A stretch of 64,000 nucleotides of DNA from Mycolicibacterium hodleri (GCF_025822245.1 NZ_JACKTL010000008.1:124001-188000), one strand, 5' to 3'. Numbered from the stretch's first letter, positions 10,552 to 18,900 are shown. A program made the numbers and translations. The notes: generated from the letters alone by a model not told the origin.

Positions 10552-11163
10552 TCATCGCCTCTCCATGCCGACCGCCAGCCTCAGCACCATGTCCGTGAAA
10601 ACGGCGTCGGTGTCGATCGCGTCCATCACGCCCGTCATCTCCAGCAGCACGAACCCGTGCAGCGCGGACCAGAACTCCAGGGCGGCGAAGAATCCGTCCT
10701 CACCCTCCAGCCCGAAGGAGGCCAGCACCGCGATCACCGGTTCGGCCGCGGCGCGCGTCGCCGCGGTGTACTCCGGGTCGTCACCGCCCAGCGGCATCCG
10801 GGTGAAGGCCGAGTACCGGCCGGGATGGTGGTGGGCATAGCTCCGGTAGGCACTGGCCATCGCAACCACGGCGTCGTCCCTGGTCCGCCCGTCCCCGACG
10901 GTGTTGAGCATGCCGATGATGTCTTCGATGACGCGCATCCGGACCGTGCGGCGGAGGTCCTCGAGGCTGTCGACGTGGTTGTACAGCGACGGGCCCTTGG
11001 TGCCGAGTTGCATGGCGAGGGCGTTGATCGTCAGTGCGTCCCAGCCCTCGCGGTCCAGGAACGTGAGCGCGGCGTTCACGATCGCGTCGCGGCTGAGCTT
11101 GGTCGCCCTGGCCGGCTGGCGCGGCCTGCCCGTGCCGGATGTCGACTCCGACCGAGCTGCCAT
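10552..11163 (-). CDS. TetR-family transcriptional regulator (Rv0681-like)
   Basis: A 203-residue TetR repressor. The N-terminal HTH runs from about residue 24 to 70 (SRDAIVNAALTFLDREGWDALTINALAMQLGTK, then the recognition helix region GPSLYNHV). The C-terminal ligand domain contains a short WSALHGFVLLE segment typical of the WHG-type TetR subgroup. M. tuberculosis has a TetR regulator (Rv0681) at the same place beside rpsL. Its ligand and targets are unknown; no clear operator palindrome was seen next to it. Confidence 0.85.
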   Translation of the reverse strand: MAARSESTSGTGRPRQPARATKLSRDAIVNAALTFLDREGWDALTINALAMQLGTKGPSLYNHVDSLEDLRRTVRMRVIEDIIGMLNTVGDGRTRDDAVVAMASAYRSYAHHHPGRYSAFTRMPLGGDDPEYTAATRAAAEPVIAVLASFGLEGEDGFFAALEFWSALHGFVLLEMTGVMDAIDTDAVFTDMVLRLAVGMERR

Positions 11164-11251
11164 GGGGTTGCGTCCTTCGAATCGCCGGATGAACGTCGCG
11201 TGTCCTGCAATCGAGGACGGCGACTGACTGTAACCCGCCGCCCGGGGCGAG

Positions 11252-11764
11252 TCAGTTCACTCTGTCCTGGCTGAGCTGGGCGAGCGTCCCGGTGATCGAG
11301 CACAGATCGGGCAGCTTGCCGGGGTCTGCGGTCTGCACCGACCAGGTGATGACGTCGCCGCCCTTGGCGAGGTAGACGCTGCAGGCGTTGTGGTCGCTGG
11401 CCCGGAAACCCTTGTTGCCGTTGACCTCCACCTCGGTGATGGTGCGCCCCGTGTGGCGTTCCAGCGTCCGCTCGGCGTCCAGGTCGCTGCCGCGGTACCA
11501 CCACGTCGAGAGGCCCATGCCCAGTTCGACGTCTCCGATGGCGGTGTTCTCCTGCCAGAAGCAGCCCGCGTCGTTGAGCACCACCCTGGTGAACAGGGTG
11601 CCGCCGGCGGCCTTCGCCACGTCGGCGTCGTCGACGCCGTTGCAGTCGGCGCTTCGGAACGTCGCCCCGGCGTTGGGTGACGGCGGTGCGGTGGTCGCCG
11701 GTATCGGCGACCCGCACGCGACGACCGCGCACCCGGCGGTCAGCAACAGCAGGACCCTGGTCAC
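11252..11764 (-). CDS. Putative lipoprotein, DUF3558-like (downstream copy)
   Basis: A 170-residue exported lipoprotein. The chosen GTG start gives a short signal peptide (VTRVLLLLTAGCAVVAC) whose lipobox cysteine is followed by a Pro/Thr-rich linker. The mature part has four further cysteines (DCNGVD, AGCFW, NACSVY, DLCSIT), a pattern of two disulfides seen in DUF3558 proteins. The start GTG overlaps the TGA of the upstream paralogue (GTGA), so the two are coupled; a longer frame beginning 16 codons earlier would spoil the signal peptide. It is probably anchored to the outer face of the membrane. Function is unknown. Confidence 0.78.
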   Translation of the reverse strand: MTRVLLLLTAGCAVVACGSPIPATTAPPSPNAGATFRSADCNGVDDADVAKAAGGTLFTRVVLNDAGCFWQENTAIGDVELGMGLSTWWYRGSDLDAERTLERHTGRTITEVEVNGNKGFRASDHNACSVYLAKGGDVITWSVQTADPGKLPDLCSITGTLAQLSQDRVN

Positions 11765-12300
11765 GAGTCGGCCGACAGCGTCGCCGTCAGCAGCGTCTCG
11801 GCGTCCGCGCACGCGTCACCCAGACTCTGCCGGAACTGCACCCACCACGTCAGGACGCCCGGCCCGGCAGCCGCCGTGGCCGCGCAGGCGTTTGGGGTGC
11901 TGGGCCGTTGCGCCAGAAAGGCCGGGTGCCTCACCACCGTCTTGTCCTGCAGGCGCGCACCCCGGCCGGCGGCGACGTCGCGCTCCCGGTCGACGCTGCC
12001 GCGCTCGAACCAGGTGAACACCACGTCGACGACGCCTGCGTCGGTCGACAGGACGTATTGGCACACCGCGCCGCTGAACGGCTTGACCATGGTGGCCGCA
12101 CCCTGCAGCTTCCTGAGGTCCTCGTCGTGCAGCAGCCCGCAGCGGTCGTCGACGAAGCCGTAGCTGCGGTCCGGGTTGGGCACCGTGGCGTGAGCCCGTT
12201 CGGCGACACCGGCGACGGTGTGGGAGCACGCCGCCACCACCACCACGACGGCCGTCGCCGCGACGGCTGCGGTGGCGCTCCGTCGGGTCGGCGCACGCAT
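11761..12300 (-). CDS. Putative lipoprotein, DUF3558-like (upstream copy)
   Basis: A 179-residue lipoprotein with a hydrophobic signal (ATAAVAATAVVVVVAAC) and a lipobox cysteine near residue 25. The mature region has cysteines in DRCGLL, AVCQYV, NACAAT and DACADA, again suggesting a disulfide-stabilised DUF3558 fold. It is a diverged tandem paralogue of the gene that follows it with a 4-bp overlap. A GTG three codons upstream is an alternative start. The gene is divergent from the DUF3060 pair across about 110 bases. Function is unknown. Confidence 0.76.
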   Translation of the reverse strand: MRAPTRRSATAAVAATAVVVVVAACSHTVAGVAERAHATVPNPDRSYGFVDDRCGLLHDEDLRKLQGAATMVKPFSGAVCQYVLSTDAGVVDVVFTWFERGSVDRERDVAAGRGARLQDKTVVRHPAFLAQRPSTPNACAATAAAGPGVLTWWVQFRQSLGDACADAETLLTATLSADS

Positions 12301-12410
12301 AGTGTGCACACGCTACCCAGCAACAACGGCCGAAGTGCCGTCACCGGCAGCACCGCGCGACGTAGAGTCTGCAAATACCGATCAGGGCTGCGTCGCAAGG
12401 GGGAACCACC

Positions 12411-12788
12411 GTGGGCTGGAAAGCGTCGAGCACGTCGCTGGTCGTGACCATGGTCGCGGTTCTCGGGACGCTGATGGTGGCCGCACCCGCCGCCCAGGCG
12501 AAGAACGGTGACACCCACATCACCGGGCAGGGCGTGGTGCAGACCCTCGATTGCAACGACTCCGCGCTCATCGTGGTGGGCACCGGCAACAACATCACCG
12601 CGGTCGGCACGTGCTGGGGCGTCTCCGTCCAGGGCTCGGCCAACGTGGTCGTGGTGGACAACGTCGTCAACGACATCACCGTCTACGGGTTCGACCAGAC
12701 GGTCCTCTACCACCAGGGCGAGCCGTTGGTCTGGGATCGCGGTCGCGAATTGGGCATGACCAACCGCATCGATCGGGTACCCGTCTAG
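12411..12788 (+). CDS. Exported DUF3060-family protein
   Basis: A 125-residue protein with an N-terminal Sec signal ending near AAPAAQA (cleavage around residue 30). The mature part is a run of short beta-repeat-like motifs (IVVGTGNNITAVGTCWGVSVQGSANVVVVD, then ITVYGF) characteristic of DUF3060 proteins, with two cysteines that could pair. The repeated G-x-N pattern suggests a small beta-helix. No lipobox is present, so it is secreted or periplasmic. A second family member starts two bases after its stop. Function is unknown. Confidence 0.8.
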   Translation: MGWKASSTSLVVTMVAVLGTLMVAAPAAQAKNGDTHITGQGVVQTLDCNDSALIVVGTGNNITAVGTCWGVSVQGSANVVVVDNVVNDITVYGFDQTVLYHQGEPLVWDRGRELGMTNRIDRVPV

Positions 12789-12790
12789 GC

Positions 12791-13195
12791 ATGCGCGCGC
12801 GTTCCCTCCGACTGGCCAGTGTGATGGCGGCGGTTGCCGCGGCGGGAGTGACGGGACTGGCCGGCTGCGCCGACTCGGGGTCGCCGACGGTGACGGCGGG
12901 ATCCACGGGTGTGCAGGTCGAGATCGCCAACACCATCAACTACGGCTCGGTGGGAACGACCGCCGAGATCGACTGCGCCCACGGCAAGTCGCTGACGGTG
13001 GGCGGCTCCAACAACACGCTCACGGTGAAGGGCACGTGCACCAACGTCAACGTCGGCGGCGCGGACAACAGGTTGACCTTCGACGAAATCGTCGACGCCC
13101 TCACCGTCGTGGGACTGAACAACACCGTCAGCTACGCCAACGGCCAACCAAAGGTCAACGACACCGGATCGGGCAACGCGATCAGGAAGGGCTGA
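12791..13195 (+). CDS. DUF3060-family lipoprotein
   Basis: A 134-residue lipoprotein: a signal peptide ends in the lipobox GLAGC (cysteine near residue 26), followed by a Ser/Thr linker and a DUF3060 domain with the same pattern as its upstream neighbour (LTVGGSNNTLTVKGTC, NVGGADNRLTFDE, LTVVGLNNTVSYANG). Two cysteines in the domain match those of the first copy. The pair is probably one transcription unit made by duplication, with one member secreted and one lipid-anchored. It ends directly against the stop of echA5 on the other strand. Function is unknown. Confidence 0.82.
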   Translation: MRARSLRLASVMAAVAAAGVTGLAGCADSGSPTVTAGSTGVQVEIANTINYGSVGTTAEIDCAHGKSLTVGGSNNTLTVKGTCTNVNVGGADNRLTFDEIVDALTVVGLNNTVSYANGQPKVNDTGSGNAIRKG

Positions 13196-13969
13196 TCACG
13201 CCCTGGTGCCGTGCCGACCGGCGCCGTCGGCGAATCGCTTTGCCCCCGAGAGTGATTCGGCCGCCACGCGAGACATGCTGCCGAATTCGACGTCCATCGC
13301 CTCGGCCTCCGACATCCCCCACTGGCCGAGCGCGGAGAGCCGATCGGCGCGCAGGCACTGCTGCGGCAGGGCGGCCAGTTCGGCCGCGAGCGACTCGGCG
13401 GCCTGCCGCGCCTGACCGCGGGGCACGACGCGGTTGGCCAGTCCGATCGCGAACGCCTCGCTGGCGTCGACGCTGCGGCCGGTGAGGATGAGGTCCATGG
13501 CCCGGCTGTGCCCGATCAGCCTCGGCAGCCGGACGGTGCCGCCGTCGATGAGGGGCACGCCCCAGCGGCGACAGAAGACCCCGAAGACGGCGTCCTCCTC
13601 GACCACCCGAAGGTCGCACCACAGCGCGAGTTCGAGACCACCGGCCACCGCGAATCCGCTCACGGCGGCAACGACGGGCTTGGACAACGTCATCCGCGAC
13701 GGCCCCATCGGCCCGGGTCCGGTGCGGTGGACGGGGTTGGCGTCGGGCGTCCCGAAGGCCTTCAGATCGGCTCCGGCGCAGAAGGTTCCGTTGTCGCCCC
13801 AGAGCACGGCGACAGCGGCCTCGTCGTCTCGATCGAACTCCTCGAAGGCGGCATGCAGGCCGGCGGCGGCGGGTCCGTTCACGGCGTTGCGCGCCTCCGG
13901 CCGATTCATGACCACCGTCGTGACGGGTCCGTTGCGTTCCACCCGAACGCCGCCTGGATAGTCGGTCAC
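13196..13969 (-). CDS. echA5: Enoyl-CoA hydratase/isomerase family protein (EchA5-like)
   Basis: A 257-residue crotonase-fold protein. The first oxyanion-hole segment is FCAGADL and the second is AVAGGLELAL, which keeps the first catalytic Glu. The usual second Glu position lies in FGVFCRRWGVPLIDGG and is not Glu, so classical hydratase chemistry is uncertain and an isomerase or hydrolase role is possible. The GTG start overlaps the TGA of the PaaX-like gene (GTGA). It is the last gene of fadE8-echA4-PaaX-like-echA5, the order of Rv0672-Rv0675. Confidence 0.88.
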   Translation of the reverse strand: MTDYPGGVRVERNGPVTTVVMNRPEARNAVNGPAAAGLHAAFEEFDRDDEAAVAVLWGDNGTFCAGADLKAFGTPDANPVHRTGPGPMGPSRMTLSKPVVAAVSGFAVAGGLELALWCDLRVVEEDAVFGVFCRRWGVPLIDGGTVRLPRLIGHSRAMDLILTGRSVDASEAFAIGLANRVVPRGQARQAAESLAAELAALPQQCLRADRLSALGQWGMSEAEAMDVEFGSMSRVAAESLSGAKRFADGAGRHGTRA

Positions 13970-14691
13970 GTTGCCTCCATCAGTGTCGTGTCGTCGCGTC
14001 GTGCCGCCAGTTCGGCGGCGAAGTCGTGATAGGCCTGACGCAGCGCGGCGCCCGGCCAGTCCTCGGGTAGCAGGTCAGTCGGCAGCACCGGGTCCGACAG
14101 CAGATGACGGACCGTGGCCGCGGCGGTCACGAACCGGGCCGGGACGTCCTCGGCGTCGGACAGCTCGGCGAGCAGACGGTGCCCGGCGGCCACCCAGGTG
14201 GGCAGGTCCCAGAGTGCGGCGACCAGGTCGGCCGGGTCGTCGTCGCGGGCACGCAGCACCCGCACCCGGGTCCGCACCTCGTCGGCCAACTGGACGTCGA
14301 GGTTCGCCGGACGCATCCACACCCCCTCCCGCAATTCGCCGAACCTACTGCGGTGCAACGTGTTTCGCAAGGATGCCCGGGTACGCGCATCGATGCCGAC
14401 GCTGGTGATCACCAGCGTCGTCCACGTCCCGTCCCATCGGCGGAGCTTGGGGTCCAGGGCGTCGTCCTGACGCCGTTGCCGGGCGAGCAACCGGTCCGAG
14501 AGTCGGTAACCGTCGGCGGAGCGCACCAGGTCACCTGCGCCGACCATCCGCGTCAGAGCCACCCGCAGCGTCGACTCCCGAATGCCAAAGTCCTCGGTGA
14601 GGGTGATCAATTCGGCCGCCGACGCCCAAGCCGGGTGGGCGCCGAGCAGCACGCTCAGCACGACGGACCTGGCCGTCAGCCGGGTCAGCAC
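13966..14691 (-). CDS. PaaX-like transcriptional regulator (Rv0674-like)
   Basis: A 241-residue regulator. The N-terminal winged-helix segment (SVVLSVLLGAHPAWASAAELITLTEDFGIRESTLRVALTRMV) and the following domain with YRLSDRLLARQ match the PaaX family, whose founding member represses phenylacetate catabolism in response to the CoA thioester. The real start is a GTG sharing one base with the TAG of echA4 (TAGTG); a longer frame upstream is only overlap with echA4. Its stop overlaps the echA5 start by four bases. Location inside an acyl-CoA operon suggests it senses a CoA-thioester intermediate of that operon. Confidence 0.86.
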   Translation of the reverse strand: MLTRLTARSVVLSVLLGAHPAWASAAELITLTEDFGIRESTLRVALTRMVGAGDLVRSADGYRLSDRLLARQRRQDDALDPKLRRWDGTWTTLVITSVGIDARTRASLRNTLHRSRFGELREGVWMRPANLDVQLADEVRTRVRVLRARDDDPADLVAALWDLPTWVAAGHRLLAELSDAEDVPARFVTAAATVRHLLSDPVLPTDLLPEDWPGAALRQAYHDFAAELAARRDDTTLMEAT

Positions 14692-15629
14692 TAGACCCCC
14701 GAGGTCGTGCGGCCCGCGTCGCCGAACGGCTCGTCGCGGGACTTCACCGCGTCGCGGAAGCCACGCGCAGTGGCCTCGGCGACGAAGGCGTGCCCCTCGG
14801 GCGTGTGCCGCGCGACCCCGTCGAACACCGTGCTGACCATGCTGCTCGTGGCGACGCCCTGGTTGAACAGCGCCGTGTTCAACGCGAGCTTGGCCATGAT
14901 GAGCTGGTTGACCGGCATCGCCGCGATGCGGGCGACGAGGCGCTCGGTTCGTTCGTCGAGGTCCTCGGGTTGAGGTGCCTCGACGGCGAGTCCCCACTCG
15001 GCGGCCTGGGCGCCGCTGATGCAATCACCGGTGAACAGAAGGCGTTTCGCGCGCTGGTCGCCGAGGCGGTGCGCCCACAGACCCGCGGCGGGGACGCCCC
15101 AGACGCGCATCGGCGGGTAGCCGATCTTCGCGTCGGCCGCGGCGATCACCTGATCGGCATGCAGTGCGATGTCGGTGCCACCGGCCACGCAGTAGCCGTG
15201 AATCTTGACCACCGTCGGCTTGTCGGCGTGCATCAGGCTGGCGAACCCGCGGACGAAGCGGCTCATCATCTGGTAGTCGACCATCGGGTCCCACGGCTGG
15301 TCAGGCAGATGGTTGACCGCCTGGGTCTTGCCGTCGAGCACCGTGCCCTTGTAGCCGCCAGTGCCGCCCGCCGACGACGTTCGGTCGGCGTAGGCCGACA
15401 GGTCGAAGCCGGAGCAGAAGCCCGCGCCGCGGCCGGAGATCAGCATGACGTGGACGTTGGGGTCGAGGTCGGCCCGCTCGACCAACGCCGACAGTTCCAG
15501 CGGGGTGTCGGCGACGATGGCGTTGCCCTTGTCGGGACGGTTGAACGTGATTCGGGCGACCCGGTCGGTGACCTCGTAGGTCATCGTCTTGAGGTTGTCG
15601 AAGTCGACCGGCCTGATCGCGTGCGTCAT
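14691..15629 (-). CDS. echA4: Enoyl-CoA hydratase/isomerase family protein (EchA4-like)
   Basis: A 312-residue crotonase superfamily member, longer than the usual 260 residues. Oxyanion-hole segments are GFCSGFDL and GYCVAGGTDIAL. Both catalytic Glu positions of true enoyl-CoA hydratases are altered (Asp in GGTD, and PPM instead of PEI), so its reaction may differ from hydration. GGAG lies upstream of the ATG. It follows fadE8 after about 85 bases that contain a hairpin element, and overlaps the PaaX-like gene by one base. Confidence 0.87.
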   Translation of the reverse strand: MTHAIRPVDFDNLKTMTYEVTDRVARITFNRPDKGNAIVADTPLELSALVERADLDPNVHVMLISGRGAGFCSGFDLSAYADRTSSAGGTGGYKGTVLDGKTQAVNHLPDQPWDPMVDYQMMSRFVRGFASLMHADKPTVVKIHGYCVAGGTDIALHADQVIAAADAKIGYPPMRVWGVPAAGLWAHRLGDQRAKRLLFTGDCISGAQAAEWGLAVEAPQPEDLDERTERLVARIAAMPVNQLIMAKLALNTALFNQGVATSSMVSTVFDGVARHTPEGHAFVAEATARGFRDAVKSRDEPFGDAGRTTSGV

Positions 15630-15645
15630 GCCTGCACTCCCATGC

Positions 15646-15706
15646 GCGAGCAGACATGGAGGGCCCTCAATGGGGGCATTTCAGGGCCTTTGATGTCTGC
15701 TTGGCG
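15646..15706 (+). repeat. Imperfect-palindrome element, copy A
   Basis: A 61-base element between the fadE8 stop and the echA4 start. Outer arms GCAGACAT and ATGTCTGC and inner arms AGGGCCCT and AGGGCCTT can form a long hairpin. It aligns along its full length with the minus-strand sequence at 30710-30769 after rpoC: both begin GCGAGCAGAC, contain AGGGCCCTCAAT and AGGGCCTTT, and end TGTCTG with TTGGCG. It probably acts as an attenuator or RNA-processing hairpin inside the fadE8 operon. Confidence 0.8.
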
Positions 15707-15714
15707 GGGGTGAG

Positions 15715-17343
15715 TCATCCCTTGACCATGGCACGCTCGATGATCGGCGCCAGGTCCAGGCCCGTCGGCAGGGTGCCGAACGCCCCGCCCCACTGGCCCC
15801 CCAGCCGGCTGGCCAGGAACGCCTCGGCCACGGCCGGGTGTCCGTGGCGCACCAGCAGCGAGCCCTGCAGGGCAAGCGAGATGTCCTCGGCGATCTTGCG
15901 GCCGCGGTACTGAATGGTCTCCAGATCGCCGAGCTCGGCGCGCAACGACGTCACGTGTGCGTCCAGCCGGGGGTCGTGGCCCGTCGTGCGACTCAGTTCG
16001 TCGAACAGCACCTCGACGCACTCGGGACGGGTTGCCATGGCGCGCAACGTGTCCAGCGCGCTGACGTTGCCCGATCCTTCCCAGATGCCCATCAGTGGCG
16101 CCTCCCGATACAGCCGGGGCATGCCCGACTCCTCGACGTAGCCGTTGCCGCCGAGGCATTCCATGGCCTCCGCCGCGTGCGGGGTGGCGCGCTTGCAGAC
16201 CCAGTACTTGCCTGCGGCGAGACCGATGCGACGCAGCAACGTCTCGCGCTCGTCGCCACGGGTGGCCGCGTCGGTGGCGCCCGCCATCCGCATCGCCAGC
16301 ATGGTGGCGGCTTCGGCCTCGACGGCGAGGTCGGCGAGCACGTTGCGCATCAGCGGTTGGTCGATTAGATACGCGCCGAACGCCTTTCGGTGCTGGGCGT
16401 GGTGAATGGCCCGCGTCAAGCCGGTGCGCATGCTGGTCGCGCTGCCTAGCGTGCAGTCCAACCGGGTCAGGTTGACCATCTCGATGATGGTCGGCACCCC
16501 GCGACCCTCCTCGCCGACCAGCCAGGCGGTGGCGCCGTCGTACTCGACCTCGCTGGAGGCGTTGGCGTGGTTGCCGAGCTTGTCCTTGAGGCGCTGCAAG
16601 AACATTCGGTTGCGCGAGCCGTCGGGCAGGATCCGCGGCAGGAAGAAGCAGCTCAAACCGTTCGGCGCCTGCGCCAGCACCAGGAAGACGTCCGACATCG
16701 GGGCGGAGGTGAACCACTTGTGACCCCGCAGCGAGTACGTGCCGTCGCCGTTCGGGGTCGCCTCGGTGGTACCCGCGCGGACGTCGGAGCCGCCCTGCTT
16801 CTCCGTCATCGACATGCCGGCGGTGAGGCCGGCCTTGGTGGTGGGCACCTTCAGCTCGGGGTCGTAGGCGCGGCTGGTGAGCAGCGGTTCGTAGAGCGCG
16901 GAGAGCTCGGGGTTGTGCCGCAGGGCGGGCACGACGGCGTAGGTCATCGAGATGGGGCAGACGTGCCCCGCCTCCGGCGTCCACACCGACGTCTTGGCGG
17001 CGCGCACCACATGCGCACCCGGCCGGTCGTCGGCCCAGGGTGCCGCGTGCAGGCCGTGACCGATCGCGACCGTCATCAGTTGGTGGTAGGCGGGGTCGTA
17101 TTCGACCTCGTCGACGCGGTGGCCGTAGCGGTCGTGGGTCCTCAGAATCGGCTGATGCCGGTCGGCCAGCTCGCCCCACCGCTGGGCCTGACTGCCGCCG
17201 GCGAGCGCACCGAGTTCGAAGACCTCGTCGGCACCCCACTGACCGCCCTCCCGAACGAGGGCCTCGGCGAGTACGGGTGACGTCGCGGGGTTGTAGTCCT
17301 CCAGCGTCGGGACCTGGTTCGTGACGACGTGCGTGTCTGACAT
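15715..17343 (-). CDS. fadE8: Acyl-CoA dehydrogenase (FadE8/AidB-like)
   Basis: A 542-residue flavoprotein, the same length as M. tuberculosis FadE8. The extended N-terminal domain and motifs MTEKQGGSDVRAG, AMECLGGNGYVEESGMPRLYRE and IWEGSGN place it in the AidB-like branch of the acyl-CoA dehydrogenase family. It would introduce an alpha-beta double bond into an acyl-CoA with FAD as acceptor; some AidB relatives instead protect DNA from alkylation. The ATG was chosen because the conserved N-terminus MSDTHVVTNQ starts there; the open frame upstream is not conserved. It is first in an operon with echA4, the PaaX-like gene and echA5. Confidence 0.9.
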   Translation of the reverse strand: MSDTHVVTNQVPTLEDYNPATSPVLAEALVREGGQWGADEVFELGALAGGSQAQRWGELADRHQPILRTHDRYGHRVDEVEYDPAYHQLMTVAIGHGLHAAPWADDRPGAHVVRAAKTSVWTPEAGHVCPISMTYAVVPALRHNPELSALYEPLLTSRAYDPELKVPTTKAGLTAGMSMTEKQGGSDVRAGTTEATPNGDGTYSLRGHKWFTSAPMSDVFLVLAQAPNGLSCFFLPRILPDGSRNRMFLQRLKDKLGNHANASSEVEYDGATAWLVGEEGRGVPTIIEMVNLTRLDCTLGSATSMRTGLTRAIHHAQHRKAFGAYLIDQPLMRNVLADLAVEAEAATMLAMRMAGATDAATRGDERETLLRRIGLAAGKYWVCKRATPHAAEAMECLGGNGYVEESGMPRLYREAPLMGIWEGSGNVSALDTLRAMATRPECVEVLFDELSRTTGHDPRLDAHVTSLRAELGDLETIQYRGRKIAEDISLALQGSLLVRHGHPAVAEAFLASRLGGQWGGAFGTLPTGLDLAPIIERAMVKG

Positions 17344-17415
17344 GCCACCCACTGTTACATCTTCTCGACAACCGCACAAGGTTCGTAATGATCGTCGACC
17401 CCTCATACTGAGCCC

Positions 17416-17757
17416 ATGAAGCCCAACTCCGTCGTGCACGCCGCGACGCTCGAACTCGACCACGAACCGGTCCCCGCCGAGCAGTCCGTGCGCGGCGGCC
17501 CGACGACGGGCGCCACCGCCGTCGACGACTTCGGCGGCCTTGAAGTCGGAGTGTGGGAAATGACGCCCGGCGTCATGAACGACGTCGAGACCGATGAGGT
17601 GTTCGTCGTGATCTCGGGCGCGGCGACGGTCGAATTCGCCGGCGGCGCCGACGCGTTGGAGCTGGGCCCCGGCGACGTGGTCCGGTTGGCCGCCGGCGCC
17701 GAGACGGTGTGGACCGTGACCGAGACCCTACGGAAGGTCTATCTCACCGGCAGCTGA
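17416..17757 (+). CDS. Small cupin-domain protein
   Basis: A 113-residue single-domain cupin. The core shows the two cupin motifs in reduced form: a first motif around VETDEVFVVISGAATVEF and a second around LGPGDVVRLAAGAETVWTV. The metal-binding histidines of classical cupins are mostly missing, as in the cupin_3/DUF861 type. The 3' end overlaps the end of the convergent PAP2-like gene by 30 bases. Function is unknown; it may be an accessory small-molecule-binding protein. Confidence 0.72.
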   Translation: MKPNSVVHAATLELDHEPVPAEQSVRGGPTTGATAVDDFGGLEVGVWEMTPGVMNDVETDEVFVVISGAATVEFAGGADALELGPGDVVRLAAGAETVWTVTETLRKVYLTGS

Positions 17758-18813
17758 GCGGCGCGCCCGCCGTCGGGCCTCGTACCGGTGCAGGGCCACC
17801 ACCACGACCGCGGCGAGCACCCACCCGAGGAGGACGTCGACGACGTAGTGCTCGGCGGTGTACACCAGCGTGAACGCCATGACCAGTGGATAGGCGACCA
17901 GCAGGGGCCGCCACCGGCGGCCGACCCGGGGCCACAGAAACGCCGACACCGCGGCCGTCAGCGCCGCGTGCAGCGACGGGATCGCGGCGACCAGGTTGAC
18001 GCTGGCCTGCCCCTGATCCAAGAGCGCACTCGCGGTGTGCAGGTGCATGTTGTCCCAACCCCGACCGACGATGCGCTCCACCCAGGAGTTTGCGCCGTCG
18101 TGGTGGGGCGTCACGCTTCCCAGCAGACCGCCGTCGGGGACGCCCCGGGCGGAGCCGAACATGCATTGCGGGTTGGACGGTCCGGCGGCGACGTCGTCGG
18201 GCGTGCACCTGGCCGCCGCCCACGGCGGCGCGGCGGGCAGCAGCGCGTAGATGGTCAACCCGGCGAACGACAATCCGACGAACAACCGGACGAAGGCCTT
18301 CCACTCCTCGCGGTTACGCAGCCACAGCACCGCCGCCACGGCATACGGCAGGATGAAGAACGACATGTAGACGGTGCTGATGACGACTTCCCACCCCGGC
18401 GGCTGCGGCAGCTTCAACCGCTCCTGGAGCCAGACCGTCGGCATCACGCCGGAGAACAGCCAACGGTCCGCGTCGGCCTGCCAGTGCCACAGGGTGGGTC
18501 GGCCGATCAGCGTGGCCGCTCCCCTGCTGAAGTCGTAGGCCACCAGCACCAGCGCGAACGGCAGCCAGTCCCGGACGACGTAGAGGACGCGACGGCCCTG
18601 GCCGATGCTCGCGGCCGCGAGGCCGGTGCAGATGTAGAGCAGCAGCAACTCGCGGTTGAACGCGAAGCCGCGGGTGACGGTGAGGTACACCATGGCGCAG
18701 ACCCACACCGCCACCCCGAGCCGACGCGCAATGCGGAGTCGTCGGTCCCAGACGCCGGACGCCGCGTGGGCACGCGCCAGGACCTCGGGGGACGACTGGT
18801 CGAGTACGGGCAC
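17728..18813 (-). CDS. PAP2-superfamily membrane protein (inositol-phosphorylceramide-synthase-like)
   Basis: A 361-residue polytopic membrane protein with about six to eight hydrophobic segments. The phosphatase/transferase motifs lie in the C-terminal half: AAIPSLHAA holds the catalytic histidine and EHYVVDVLLGW the second histidine and aspartate, the pattern of the PAP2_3 branch that includes Aur1-type transferases. It probably moves or removes a lipid phosphate head group at the outer membrane face, perhaps with inositol-containing lipids. It replaces the lipoprotein gene lpqP found here in M. tuberculosis. The substrate cannot be read from the sequence. Confidence 0.82.
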   Translation of the reverse strand: MPVLDQSSPEVLARAHAASGVWDRRLRIARRLGVAVWVCAMVYLTVTRGFAFNRELLLLYICTGLAAASIGQGRRVLYVVRDWLPFALVLVAYDFSRGAATLIGRPTLWHWQADADRWLFSGVMPTVWLQERLKLPQPPGWEVVISTVYMSFFILPYAVAAVLWLRNREEWKAFVRLFVGLSFAGLTIYALLPAAPPWAAARCTPDDVAAGPSNPQCMFGSARGVPDGGLLGSVTPHHDGANSWVERIVGRGWDNMHLHTASALLDQGQASVNLVAAIPSLHAALTAAVSAFLWPRVGRRWRPLLVAYPLVMAFTLVYTAEHYVVDVLLGWVLAAVVVVALHRYEARRRARRSAAGEIDLP

Positions 18814-18900
18814 GGGAACCTTTCGCGATCGGAAGGGTTGGTGTTCCCGTGGTGACGCTAGTCAACCCTTCGTTCATTCGCCGTTCATCGGGCCCGAACG

